A DNA stretch of 64,000 nucleotides from Albula goreensis (Eukaryota; Chordata; Actinopteri; Albuliformes; Albulidae), in the NCBI GenBank assembly GCA_022829145.1, contig CM040747.1:38704052-38768051 (forward strand). The letters are read 5' to 3'. The notes under the pieces were generated by a model that was not told the DNA's origin, searched no databases, and saw only the letters and a program-made list of their open reading frames with translations. Position 1 is the first letter of the stretch. Every line of letters begins with the position of its first letter. The position numbers and the translations under genes were made by a program. Positions 22,761-36,400 of this stretch are shown here, one piece after another.

Positions 22761-24306
22761 ACAGTCAGGAATAAAAACCTAGGGACTCCTAAAGGTTTGC
22801 TCAACGTTTTCTCTGCAAGATAATGTAAAAATGACCAGTAAGTAAGAAACAGTTCCTCAACTCGGTCTAAGTAAAAGTAAAAAATCTGAAACGCCATTTT
22901 AAAGAAGGGGACAGGTGATAATGAAGTGAGAAGGAATACATGTCACGCCGTAAGTATCTTTCACAGGTGGTTATTCTGCTTGGGGGTGGTGTGTCGGGAT
23001 AAAATCGCTGGGGGTTCATTTAGGCAAATGTAAAAAAATGTGAAGCGTCCGCTGCAGCTTGTAGAGTCGTTGAACTGAATCACTGTGCACTGACAGCTAA
23101 TCTCTCTCATCGACAATCGCCTCAACTAATATCCGACAGACTACAGCAAAACTATTTGAAATCCGATTGTCCGAGATGAAATTTGCCTCTGAACTGAGCA
23201 TCCAGTTAGTGGACTTATTTATGATGAACGATGCTCACTAAACGGAAGTAAATTTCCTGCATTTATTATGTGACTTTTCCGGAGAAACTTGAAAAAATAT
23301 AATAATCGAATATTAGATATTACAGGCTGTATGTCGCAAAAGAATCTTCTACCCCGTATAATCATATTTTCATTGTAAAAAATTGCAAAATGATGCATGT
23401 TAGCAAAACCGGTCATTAACGGGTTCACGTCATGTCATTTAAACATAGCGCTTTGGCTTTTGATTCAGAGCCGAACGTCCCTTTCTTCAACTTTTTCCTT
23501 TAGTGCAGCATTGAGGCAGTTCCCAAATAGGCAGCAATATGTGATGTTGCGCTTGAGTTGAAAGTGGTGCTGAAGCGATATAATGTAGCCTATGCTGTCG
23601 AATATAATCGCTATCATACTATCAGTAATATCATGGCAAATTCCGTCAATATCTGTACAATTAATGTGGTTACACATTCCAGAGCAGTAAGGCTGCACTG
23701 AAGGCGGGTGAAAATATGCATTTATTTGTTCGCAACATTAATTCTTCGTGGTGTGATTCAGACAACGCAAACCATGGATTTACCGTCAGAAAAGTGTTGA
23801 TACATATCCAGAACATTTAGGAACAGTCTTGTGCGTTTTTGGTTCTCAGATGTCAACAACTTTCCAACCACTTTACTCGAGGTGTTCAAACATTATAGAA
23901 TCCAAGTTATATGGACATACATGATCAAACAATTTTTAGATTAAATTGTTATTTAAATACCGCATTGACAATGGTGCCAGTACACAAGTTGTATTTTCCA
24001 TTCAGATTTGGTAGATTGAATTTTGATTGGTTGTTGTGGCCATAATACACCTACGAACACACAAAGGCCTTTTTCCATCTTAAATGTCAAAAACCTTTCA
24101 ACCTCAGCACTCAGCTTGTTGAACAAAGTTGTGTCCAAGTGATATTGACATGTGGGTACAGCCCTTTGATTTCCCTTCAATTTCGGCTCATGGCATCGAG
24201 GCGATTTTTAAGTGACGATGTTAAATGTCAGAGATCTCTAGCACAAAAACGAAATGTGGATAATGAAGCTCAAATGTTCATAATTTCTATTCTTGTGTGT
24301 TTACAG
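22761..24306. other. Upstream region of the NLR gene
   Basis: I see no recognisable coding exon or transposon in this stretch. A first noncoding exon and the promoter of the NLR gene probably lie here, because the exon at 24307 begins with a splice acceptor, but they cannot be placed from sequence alone. Confidence 0.4.
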
Positions 24307-24453
24307 GTCTGTTAGACCTGGGTCAGAACCGTTTCATGATCAGTTCTGATCAGGCATGTTCCAGTCTCCTGAGACAGGGGGCGCTGTCTCTAAAATGAGT
24401 CTCTCTGGGGAGCCAGAGACCATCGCTGGAACCTCCAGCAGTGACAGCAAGAG
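24307..24453 (+). CDS. NLR exon 1 (5' UTR plus start codon)
   Basis: The exon follows a TTTACAG acceptor and ends at a GTATG donor. The start ATG at 24395 opens [19 protein letters not shown], which matches the MSLSGERE-type opening usual for fish NLR proteins; that similarity decided the start. The first 88 bases are 5' UTR. It ends in phase 2. Confidence 0.8.
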
Positions 24454-27400
24454 GTATGAATACGTGGAAGAGATTGTACTTTAATTAATACATTACCAAT
24501 GACTTAGAGCTGCAGTAAGAGGCTGAGGTTAACTGGAAGCTCTGTCTCCATGTGCTGTGAGTTAGAGCGGCAGTAAGAGGATGAGATTAACTGGAAGCTC
24601 TGTCTCCATGTGCTGTGAGTTAGAGCTGCAGTAAGAGGATGAGGTTAACTGGAAGCTCTGTCTCCATGTGCTGTGAATTAGAGCTGCAGTAAGAGGATGA
24701 GGTTAACTGGAAGCTCTGTCTCCATGAGCTGTGAGTTAGAGCTGCAGTAAGAGGATGAGGTTAACTGGAAGCTCTGTCTCCATGAGCTGTGAGTTAGAGC
24801 TGCAGTAAGAGGATGAGGTTAACTGGAAGCTCTGTCTCCATGTGCTGTGAGTTAGAGCTGCAGTGAGAGGATGAGGTTAACCTGAAGCTCTGTCTCCATG
24901 TGCTGTGAGTTAGAGCTGCAGTAAGAGGATGAGGTTAACTGGAAGCTCTGTCTCCATGTGCTGTGAGTTAGAGCTGCAGTGAGAGGATGAGGTTAACTGG
25001 AAGCCCTGTCTCCTTTTCCTTTTCACAGGGTCCAGGTGGAGAGAGCAGGATCACCTGTACCCTGCTGTATATCAGTGAAGAGTGACAGGTCAATGGAGCA
25101 ACCACCCACATTAAGAGGAGATCCTCCACCTTATCCAAGGTAAACAGGTTCATATTTACACTGCTGTTTCCTTATTCCTCACTCTTACAGGCTACAGTCT
25201 GGTGTCGGCAGAGTGGGGACACAGTTCCTCAGCACTTAGAAAAGTTTAATTTTATGGTTTTCCAAAGGAATTCATCTGAATCTGTGTTCATGTTGTGAAC
25301 GGTGTAATAAAGACTAAACGTTTTCATCACATTCTTCATTGTACTCAGCAGTCTTCAACTAATTTCTGATTAAATTAAGGCTTAATTCTGAATAAGTTGT
25401 GCAAATTTTGGAACCTTCGCTTATCAATAGATTTAAAGAAGAGATAAAGAAACTTTTTACATTTTGGATATCACTTACTTAACTGCATAATAAAATAAGG
25501 TATTCACTCCATGTGCTGTGAGTTAGAGCTGCAGTAAGAGGATGTGGTTAACTGGAAGGTCTGTCTCCATGTGCTGTGAGTTAGAGCTGCAGTAAGAGGA
25601 TGAGGTTAACTGGAAGCTCTGTCTCCATGTGTTGTGAGTTTGAGTTGCTAACGAGCATGAGATTAAAATGGAAATTAGTTCCTCCAAACTTTCTAATGAA
25701 ACGAACAACCAAGTTTATTGTTGAGAAGGAATGTTGGTAAGTTGATAATGCCTTGAATTGTTTGGCAATTTTCAACATCATTCACCAAATTATCTGTAAT
25801 AACAAAATATGCAATGTAATGTCTGTTTTGACTTTTTTGGTCCAGCAGGAAAGAGCAGGGTCACCTGTACCCAGCTGTCTTAGAGCTGCAGGAAGAGGAT
25901 GACGTGAAGACTTTCTCAGGATGGTGGAAATTTACCATCATCTCAGGATGGTTGTAGATGGTTGTTTGTGGTTTAGTGAACATGTTTTAGCTGTGACTCA
26001 GCCTGCTTGAATCCAGTGGCATCATACCTCACTCCCTCCTTCAGCATGTTAGATCGATTCAAGTGACCCACACCCTCTGTTTTTGTGAGGCCCTGTTTGG
26101 GCTGGCTCAGTTTGAAGCCTGGAGGAGACCTATCGTCAGTAGACCTGTGCTGTGTAGCTTCTAGGTATGAGAACGACATGCATTTCTGCCAGTCAACTAG
26201 CTGATGCTGAAGCTGACACATTATAGACAAATCTTTTTTTTTAATTGTATGATGAAGGATAATAACAAAATTAAGCCATGTGATCAGCACAGATCACAAG
26301 ATGAAAATGTTGTTCCATTTGGTGTGTACCAAAATATTGTGAGCTTCTTCGCTCACTGCACAGCTTAACGGAAGCTCAAACCCCTCAATTAACATGTTCC
26401 AAGACACTGATTAATAAGAGATTCTATTTAATGAAACAAGAAGTTTGGTTTTAGCAAAATAGCCTAAACATTCATCCACATTTGAACTTACACAGTTATA
26501 AAAATGTAGTAGGCAAATAAAAAATAGCAACCATAACAACAACAATTTTGTCATTGACCCACATATTGAACTCAAGCAAATAAAAAACCTAATAAAAACT
26601 TTTTTTACCCACTAAACTGTCGACCAACAATTGACAAATCGAAAAATTTGTTCACATCCCTCGTCGTTTTTGTGTCCTTTCTCCACACACTGAGGGTGTA
26701 ATTAGAGCCCAGGAGTCTCTCAGCCAAGTTTAGCTAGCCACATTGCTTACTTGGTTTGTGTGAGACATTGCCAAGTACTGCAGAATATGAAGAGAGGTAT
26801 CTGACAGTTTTCTACAGTCAACAACTGCATTTGCCATAAAAAGCATAACCCAGCTATCTGCTGGTACAGATTAAGCCGTGGCCTTACGCTGTCTCCAATT
26901 TTGTAATTTTGTAATATGGCCTGATAAAAGGTTTTATTTTCCTGAAGGGAAGTATTTTTAAGTCAGTTGTTTGTAACTGATACCACAGAAATAATTGACC
27001 AGTTTTGTCTGTGTCACATGTGTCTGTTTCCCCAGACACTGCTGGGATATTTGCTATAAATATGAGCAACCTTTATCACTCCAGAAGCTCCACTCATACC
27101 TGGAGTTTTGGAGGTCTTACTCTTTTCTCCTGACTGTCCTGTTTTAATCAACACCTGCATTTTGAGACACTTCCCTATATTATCAGTTTATTTAAAATGT
27201 TCAACACCCCATACTACAATGACTGGAGGTTCACTTTGGTGGGGCAATGTTTGCACAGCCTAAACAGGTAAAAATAGACTGTAAACCAGTAAAATTATCT
27301 GTCTCATTGCTCTGTTGTGCCCTCTACTGGCAAACTGGGCAGCTAATTGGAGGAGCCACATGTATGGGCAAAAGGTTCACAGTGTGGGGCTGAGAACATC

Positions 27401-30400
27401 ATTTGAGAAAACACCCTCATTCCCTGTTGGATGAGACATGGGCAGGAAGGAGTTCCTTTAAGAACTCTTTATCATTAAATGGGGTTGTGGCATTATGAGC
27501 AAAGCCATCAATGTATGTATTGACTTCCCTTTGATGTGTTTACATGAGCAGGTACCTTCAGTGGACAAAAAGCCAATCCCATTCTGCAACAATTTTCATA
27601 TGGACAGTTTGTTTTTCAAAAAGGCTCTGTCCATATGTCTCTGTTAGGCGTAACATATCAACAACTTCAGCTGCCTTTATCTTAACACAAAGAAAAAGCA
27701 TGTGTAATCAAGTCTCATTATAAGGAAATGAAAATTTCTTGAACGATGTCAGGACGCAGTATGAACTCAAGTGCAGACAGGGATGAGATGAACCAGAGTT
27801 TATTAAGAGGGGCAAATCCAAAAAACAGAGTCAAAAACAGGCACAGGGTCAAACCAGAAGAGCACGGTATCAGGGCCAAAAACAGAATCCAAAGCAGTAG
27901 TCAAAAACAGGCAAAGTTCGAACCAGGTAAACACAGCAATCAGGCAGAGACACAATCCAAAATCAGAAATCGGGGAAAACAGGCAAGAATCAAAACAGGC
28001 AGGTCAGAACAGGAAAAGGCTCATAGCACAACTGATCACAGGGAATACAGAGACAAACTCGCACAGAACAAACACAAGACAGGGTTTAAATGCACAGACT
28101 AACGAGCCAACGAGACACAGGTGCACAATAGGGCAGGTGAAACAAATGGGTAATCAACTGGGAAGGTAACAAGGAGGGCGGGGCAGACACAAGGGGAAAT
28201 GAAAACAAAAGCACATGGACAGGGAACACAAAAACAAAAACACAGCATCAGACAGCCTTACTGACAAACGATTATCTTTTGTTTCACGCCCCAAAGGCTA
28301 TTTCATTGGTTAATTGTATGGCTAGGTACGTTTTACCCACAGGTTCACTGTTTGATATAAGTATGAGTGACCCAACCTACCCCCAAACACCCTTGCCCCA
28401 CAAACCCCCCACTCCCCGCGTGAGTGTACCTGGTTTTTACAAGACAGAGGTCTAATGATTGAGCTTCTCTAAAACATTTTAATGTACTCTTCTTATGTAT
28501 TTTTTTTCTAAATTCACTGTTTCTTTCTGTTGGATCTCTGATTCCTCACAAACCTCTTTGCAGGGTCCAGCAATCAGCAGAGTCCAGCTGTCTGGAACAG
28601 AAGAGTCCAGAGAAGAGAGAGCAGTGTATGGATGTAAACCCCACAAAAAAGGTGTGATATCTCTTTATCTATGTATTAATCATCATGGGGTTTGGCTTGG
28701 AGAATACTCTTTATTTCACCTCTCTTTTCAGGCTCATAACTATTAGAATGACTAACCTCTCACTCTGATGTGGTGTAATTGCACATATTCAAAGGAAGTG
28801 CTCTGCTAAAAAGCCCTAATTCTAATGAATCGCAATTTCATACAGATTACAGTATAGGCACATGTTTGTTATGGGACTCAAACTCAAAACAATTCAATTA
28901 CTCTCAGGGAAAGCATGATTAATCTGAACTACTGCCTCTACAAAGTCATCAATCAAAAGCAAAAGCTGAACTTTAAAGAACTGGAGTGAATTATTGCACA
29001 TCTCTTTATGTGCTTATTTCAGCCTCTCTGATGCAGCACACCTCTTCATGTGTTTATTTCAGTCACTCTGATACAGCACACCTCTTCATGTGTTTATTTC
29101 AGCCTCTCTGATGCAGCATCTCTTCATGTGTTTATTTCAGTCTTCTCTTATACAGAACACCAGCAGTCACTATGATACAGCACACCTCTTCATGTGTTTA
29201 TTTCAGTCTCTCTACAGCATACAGTGTTTATTTCAGTCACTCTGATACAGCACACCTCTTCATGTGTTTATTTCAGTCACTATGATACAGCACACCTTCA
29301 TTCATCTCTCTGTGTTTTCATTTCAGTCACTCTGTGTTTATTTCACAGCACACCTCTTCATGTGTTTATTTCAGTCTCTCTGATAAAGCACACCTCTTCA
29401 TGTGTTTATTTCAGTCTCTCTGATACAGCACACCTCTTCATGTGTTTATTTCAGTCACTATGATACAGCACACCTCTTCATGTGTTTATTTCAGTCACTC
29501 TGATACAGCACACCTCTTCATGTGTTTATTTCAGTCTCTCTGATAAAGCACACCTCTTCATGTGTTTATTTCAGTCTCTCTGATACAGCACACCTCTTCA
29601 TGTGTTTATTTCAGTCTCTCTTATACAACACACCTCTTCATGTGTTTATGTCAGTCTCTCTGATGCAGCACACCTCTTCATGTGTTTATTTCAGTCTCTC
29701 TGATACAGCACACCTCTTCATGTGTTTATTTCAGTCACTCTGATACAGCACATCTCTTCATGTGTTTATTTCAGTCTTTCTTATACAGAACACCTCTTCA
29801 TGTGTTTATTTCAGTCTCTCTGATACAGCACACCTCTTCATGTGTTTATTTCAGTCTCTCAAGCACACTTTGATGAAGTTGAAGGAGGAGGAGTTGAAAC
29901 AGTTTCACAGCCATCTGAGTCAGTATTACCCAGAATGCTCTGAGACACAACAGGAGGACATTGAGGCCCTGCATGTAGTTGAGAAGATGCTGGAGACCTG
30001 TGGCAGTGAGGGATCTCTGGAGATCACACTCCACATCCTGAGGAAAATGAAGCAGAAGGATCTCGCGGACTCACTGGAGAGAGATGAGCAGAAGAGTAAG
30101 ACACTATTTTGTGTAAATCAGTCATTAATATATCAGTATTAGCAACTGCAAACAAGCCACTAAAGAGTGAATGTGCTTGTGCTGTGACTATTCCTTAGTA
30201 AACCTGGCCCTGAGAGAGATGTGCAACACACTGGGCCCTTATGTAAGGATATAAATGTTGTAAAAAGTTTATTAATGCAGATTTAAAAAGCTGTGGCAGA
30301 ATCAGTTTAGCAGTTTAATGTCTGAAAGAGAAGCAGATAGAGCAAAGTACTGATTTAAAGCTTTGATCATGCACTGACCAATGAGGATGTTTTCCACATT

Positions 30401-33400
30401 CCCTTTAAATGAGTGGATGCTTCACATATCCATATTTTTTCATGTTTGTTCGTGCAGGTTTTCTGCCTCTACTTTTCTGTATCTCTTATTCCCTTAGTGT
30501 GGTGTCAAATGAGCACCACAGGCAGGTGCAGTTCTTCATAAAGTGGCTGTAGTGCTCATTTAACACCAGAATAATGGATATGTTAAAATAATAGTAAGAG
30601 AGCACATGCCAGATAACACAGAAAAATATGACTGTGCCAAACATACCGTATTTTAGTGTTCTGTTCCAACGTCTGAAAAGCATTTTCAGCATTTCAGCAT
30701 CACGAAAATAATACATCATTCCACCAACAGCCACCAAATGAAACCCAATTTATGATATTATTATCTGAAATTTATTATCTGAAATTTCATCTAAACTGAG
30801 TGGCCCTCTGCATCAGGTTGTGAAGCTGCCTAATCACTTAATCTCATAGATTCATGTAATCTCTTTATCTCATTTCACATCGTTGGTAAGACCTTATGCT
30901 CTATAGTTCCACTGCTCTGGTGTGTCTTCATGAACAAAGCAGAATCTATTTCTGTTCACCATTTGTGCAGATTGTTGGCGTGATGTGTAACACACTGTGT
31001 GACAGACTTGTGTAAAATATTGTGTCAAGGGGAAAAGTTTATAACAATTTGTTCAATTGATTAGTTTTTTATATATATGAGTAAATTATATGTCATATTT
31101 CCTCTTCTCAGAAAAACTTTCAAGAACCCAACAGACACTGAAATCTGATCTGAAGAAGAAGTTTGAATGCATATTTGAAGGTTTGGTACAGCAGGGCCAC
31201 CCAACTCTCCTCAATGAGATCTATACAGAGCTCTACATCACAGAGGGAGGAGGTGGGGGGGTCAATAATGAACATGAGGTCAGACAGATTGAGGCAGCAT
31301 CCAAGAGACAAACCACACAGGAGACTGCAATCCTCTGCAATGACATCTTTAAACCTTTACCTGGACAGGAGAAACACATCAGAACTGTGCTTACAAAGGG
31401 CATCGCTGGCATTGGGAAAACTGTCTCTGTGCAGAAGTTCATTCTGGACTGGGCAGAAGAAAAGCCAATCAGGACATTAATTTAATCTTCACTCTTCCTT
31501 TCCGAGACCTGAACTTGAAGAAGGAGAGAGAATTTAGTCTGATGCAACTCCTCCAGCACTACTTTCCACAGCTGAAAGAGATTGAAAGTGTTGAACATGA
31601 TGAAGTCAAAGTTGTGTTCATCTTTGATGGTCTGGATGAGTGTCGACTTCCTCTAAATTTTCGGAAAAATAAGATCTGCAGTGATGTAACAGAGTCAGCA
31701 TCAGTGGACGTGCTGCTGACCAACCTCATTTTGGGGAATCTGCTTCCCTCTGCTCTCCTCTGGATCACCTCCCGACCAGCAGCAGCCAATCAGATCCCTC
31801 CTGAGTGTGTCCACCAGGTGACAGAGATACGAGGGTTCAATGACCACAGAAGGAGGAGTACTTTAGGAAGAGAATCAGAAAAAGAACCTGGCCAGCAGAA
31901 TTATCTCACACATAAAGTCATCCAGGAGTCTCCACATCATGTGTCACATTCCAGTCTTCTGCTGGATTTCTGCTACAGTTCTGGAGACATTGTTGGGCAA
32001 AACAGACAGTGGAGAACTGCCCAGAACTCTGACTGAAATGTACACACACTTCCTGCTCATTCAGACCAATGTGAAGAATCAGAAGTATCATGGCACCAAT
32101 GAGACAAACCCAAAGAAGATCTCAGCATCAGATGCAGAAATGACCCTGAAACTGGGGAAGCTGGCTTTTCTACAGCTGCAAAAGGGCAATCTGATATTCT
32201 ATGAAGAGGACCTGAGAGAGAGTGGCATTGATGTCAGTGAAGCTTCAGTGTACTCTGGGGTGTGCACAGAAATCTTTAAAGAGGAGTCTGGGTTGCATCA
32301 GGAGAAAGTCTACTGCTTTGTGCATCTGAGCATTCAGGAGTTTCTGGCTGCCTTGTTTGTGTTTCATTCATGTGTAAATAAGAACAGAAATGCACTCAGA
32401 TCAGAAAAGTCAAAACCTGAGGGTGACAGAATGCTGCTGAATTCCAATAATAATATTAAGCTGTCTGAGTTACACAGGCCAGAAGGGTCAACACCGGAGG
32501 GTGACATGATGCAGCTGTCTGAGGTACACAGGAGTGCAGTGGATCAGGCCTTACAGAGTAAGAATGGACACCTGGACCTTTTCCTCCGATTCCTTCTGGG
32601 CCTCTCACTGGACTCCACTAAGACTCTCTTGAGACAGAGAGGTCATCTGAACCAGACAAGAAGCAGATCAGAGAGCATTGAAGAAACAGTCCAGTACATT
32701 AAGCAGAAGATCAGTGAAGAGTCTTCAGCAGAGAGGACCATCAATCTGTTCCACTGTCTGAACGAACTGAATGACAACTCTCTCGTGGAGGAAATCCAGA
32801 CTTCCCTGACATCAGGAAGACCTTCTGATAAAGAGCTGGAACCACACCAATGCTCAGCTCTGGCCTATGTGTTACTGATGTCAGAGGAGGTCCTGGATGA
32901 GTTTGACTTGAAGACGTACAACACATCAGCAGCAGGTCAGCAGAGACTGGTACCAGTAGTGAGGAACTGCAGGAAGGCCAAGTGAGTACTGTTACATCAT
33001 TCATAATGCAGATGATTGACACTGATATTTGCATAAACAGTTTATAATTGTGTGAGAATAAACTGCATGAACATAGCTCACCTATATCATGACCAGAAGC
33101 CTGTGTTAATAAATAATATTTCAGAAGGTAGTATTTCTGTTCTGTTTTCATATACCCCTAGGTGTATGTTGTAAAGAAAAACCAATGGTAAAATACTGTA
33201 ATCTGAATGTGATATTGTAGTTGAACAATTGGCCATGTAGGATGCAGACAATAAATCGTAAAATTAATTGTAATTAATTCAACAGCATTTTTATGTGTCA
33301 AACCTCATTGCACTTTAGGTCCTCATCTCCACAGCATCCTCTCTGAATTTGGAGTTTGTGCTCTAGGTATAGAGGTAGGGGTTGGTGGGGGGGTGGGGTG

Positions 33401-36400
33401 ACAGGGGGTTGCGAGCTCACTGCATTTCCTGCACAGCTTGGGCATGCTGTGACAGCACACCCCATCCCATCCTGTTCCCCAGTGTGCTGGTGCTGGGGAT
33501 GTGGCTCACTCTGCCTACTGCAGAGGGGTGGGGTTTGACCTGGCCCAGCCATTTCCTGGCCCCTGTACAAACTCTGCCCTCCTCTAGGACCCTCCTGGTG
33601 TCAGATTTGAACTAAACAAACCATGTTACAGCACTGAGGTCCTATACAGCTTCCTTATTGTGCTGCACAGTGACCAGTTTGTTCTCCATCTCAGACAGGG
33701 GCTCAGTGGTGAAATTACTGAGGGACTCTTATCCTTCCCCTCTCTATGGAGGTTCCAGAACCTCTCCAGGGCATTAGCATTTTCAAGCTAAGCTCAAAGA
33801 TGTCAGTGGGGCCTGGAACCTTCACCTCCAAACAGGTCATGCTGGGCATTTTGGTCTCTGTCTGTGGAGGATGGGTGGGGTGTTGTGCCATCCTTATTGT
33901 TCTGTCCACTGGCTCTGTCATGCCAAATTTGAGCCGCCTTGGAAATTTGATCCGGCCTGACGCAACAATGGGTTCTGAACAGCTGATACAGCGTCTCCAT
34001 TGAAAAAAAACTAAAAGGCAAATACATATTTTACAAAGGGGCATGCTTTGTAAGTATTCGTGATTAAAGTCTTTGGTGAAATTATAGTTACAAGCAAATG
34101 ATGGTGGTGAACCTTAAGATTCAACCTGGTGGGCGTACAAATTCATGAGTCAAATTACTGGTCACCCCTGAATGCTGGAACTCACTCACCACTTTAACGG
34201 TTGTGTTAGCTGATGACATGCTCATGTATTTGACCTGTGTTTAGATACTCACCAGCAGGGTGCTGCTCTCTCTCTCAAAAGCAGATAGATTCTTTTGGAG
34301 TTTCAGAAATGATCGCTCTTTTAAAAAATATTTTTTTTTGCTCGTGAATTAGTAAATAGTGTTTAAAATCTCTATGTCTCAAATACTCAGACAAAATTTA
34401 ACTTCGATGCTGCCCCTGTCAGGGGGATCATGTCATCCACCCACAACCAACACCCCACCTGCCTGTCCCTCCTATACCCCCCCCGCCTGAGTCTGTCCAA
34501 ACTAATCCAACTCACCTCAACCCTAGAAGGCCCCTCCGATTCTGCCCGCCACATTGTCAGTATTGGCTGTGTTTTTTATGTTGTCAGTTTTATTCTATTG
34601 TGTTCGTGTGTTCAGTTCCTTCGTTTTTCCGATCCTTGTGCTTTTGTTTTCATCTGCTCTTGTGTCTGCTCGGCTTCCCTCTTCACCTGATTACCAATCT
34701 GTTTCACCTGCTCTGTTTCGCACCTGTGTCTCGTCTGCTCATTAGTCCTCTGTGTATTTAAACCCTGTCTTGTCCTGTGTTCTGTGCGAGTTCGTCTCAG
34801 TTGTTTATACACAGTTGCGCGACAAGCCTTTTGTTCCTGTTCTGTCTGCCCGTTTTTGATTCCTGCCTGTTTGCCCGTTTTCTGTTTTTGGATTGTGTTT
34901 TTGTACTGTTGCCGTGTCTTCTGGTTTTTTATCTTTACCTGCCTGCCCTTTTGACCGTTCTTTCGGATTGTGTTTTTTTGCTTTTGCTGTGTCGCCCCGG
35001 TCATGACCATTGCCTGTTTTTCCACTACGTTTCTGGATTTTGGACTTTTGCTGCTACTAATCAATCCTTTAAAAGTCTGAGTCCTACCTGAGTCCTGACA
35101 CACATACACAGTGAGGGAAATACGAGGGAAAGAGATGAGGAGACTGTGGAAACAAAGAAAGAGCTGAGAAAGAAAGAAAGAATGAAAGAGACATATGATA
35201 TTCAATACAGGAAACTGTAGAGATCATATACTTTTTAGTTTTGCATTTTACAACTTTCATGTTTTGGATATCATAAATATTTAATTATATTGTTTTACAG
35301 AATAAAAGAAAATTGCATTAAGAGGATGATATTTGCCCAGCAGTAGAAATAAATTCAGAATAAAGTTCTGTGATAGGTCTTGATCATAGTGGTCAAACGT
35401 CATAGATTGAGGGTTAAAACATTACTCTGACTTTTATAACTAACTGGCCGCTTAGTTTCAACCAGAAACAATATGAAATAATTGTCATAACAATATTACT
35501 TATATTTTACTAGATCATTTTCCACAATCCCTTTTACAATATTAAATGTACCATTAAATAGTGACAGTAGGTTAATGTTTTATGTAAAAAGTGACAGTTG
35601 GTGTTGCTGAATTGTGTTCAAAGCAGACCTGTCCTCAACACCTCTATTAGCTTTACAGGCAAATTTCATTGGGTCTCGTAAACTCTCTGCTTTGCTATGT
35701 AGCTTTTACTTGACCAATCTCTCGAATGATTTCATGACCAATGAGGTCAATGACACAGAGTTCTTTGGGGGTTTTGTTCTTTACTATGGGAAACAATGAT
35801 TGACTTCATTATTATATCCTCAAAATAGTTTTGGCGTGAATGTGTCACAGCCTGTTCTCTGTGGAGGGATGACAGCGCTCTCTAGTGGACTCATTTAGTA
35901 ACTGCAGCAGAGCTGAGAGAGGAGCCAAAGCATTTAGATACAGCAGAACTGTTCTGAATAAGGGCCCCAATGGATCCAGCTTTGTGTGTTATTTCATTTC
36001 TGGTTTTATGCAACCGGTTAATGCTACAGCTGTGTTGGTTTCCTTGTAAAACTGAGTATTATTGTTGTCGAGGTTCATTATTTTCAATTACACGAAAGAC
36101 AAGTAAACACAACAAAAGATGGGAAAATGATGCACAGCCAAAATATTTACTTGCATCTAACCCTAATCACAAAAGTTTGATGATTCAGACCTTGTGTTAA
36201 ATTATATTTCAAATGATAAAGGGTTACACAGAATTTTCTGGCACACGGCATAGGGTTGTATATTTGTGAATTGGGTAATTCAGTTGTACAGTGCCACAGA
36301 ATGAATTTATGCTAGATATATGACATTGACAGTGAGAGTTTAATCATACTTCAAAATGTGGGTATTCATACAGACTATACTGAAGTATCAAAGGCTTTCC

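Noticed and set aside
24504-25015. CRISPR-like regular array
   Set aside because: The units are contiguous with no unique spacers and the genome is a vertebrate, so it is a minisatellite.
27746-28102. 118-codon basic protein frame
   Set aside because: Lies wholly inside a solo LTR with clear target duplications.
29194-29873. Long open frames with repeated [13 protein letters not shown] motifs
   Set aside because: Translation of the 40-bp minisatellite. The period is not a multiple of three, so all frames give similar spurious proteins.
33298-34044. Open frames in a GC-richer part of NLR intron 5
   Set aside because: No recognised domain and no matching exon phase with the NLR gene. Probably an old repeat.
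34612-35205. 197-codon minus-strand frame
   Set aside because: Lies within and just past a solo LTR. The glutamine- and lysine-rich translation reflects the T-rich LTR.
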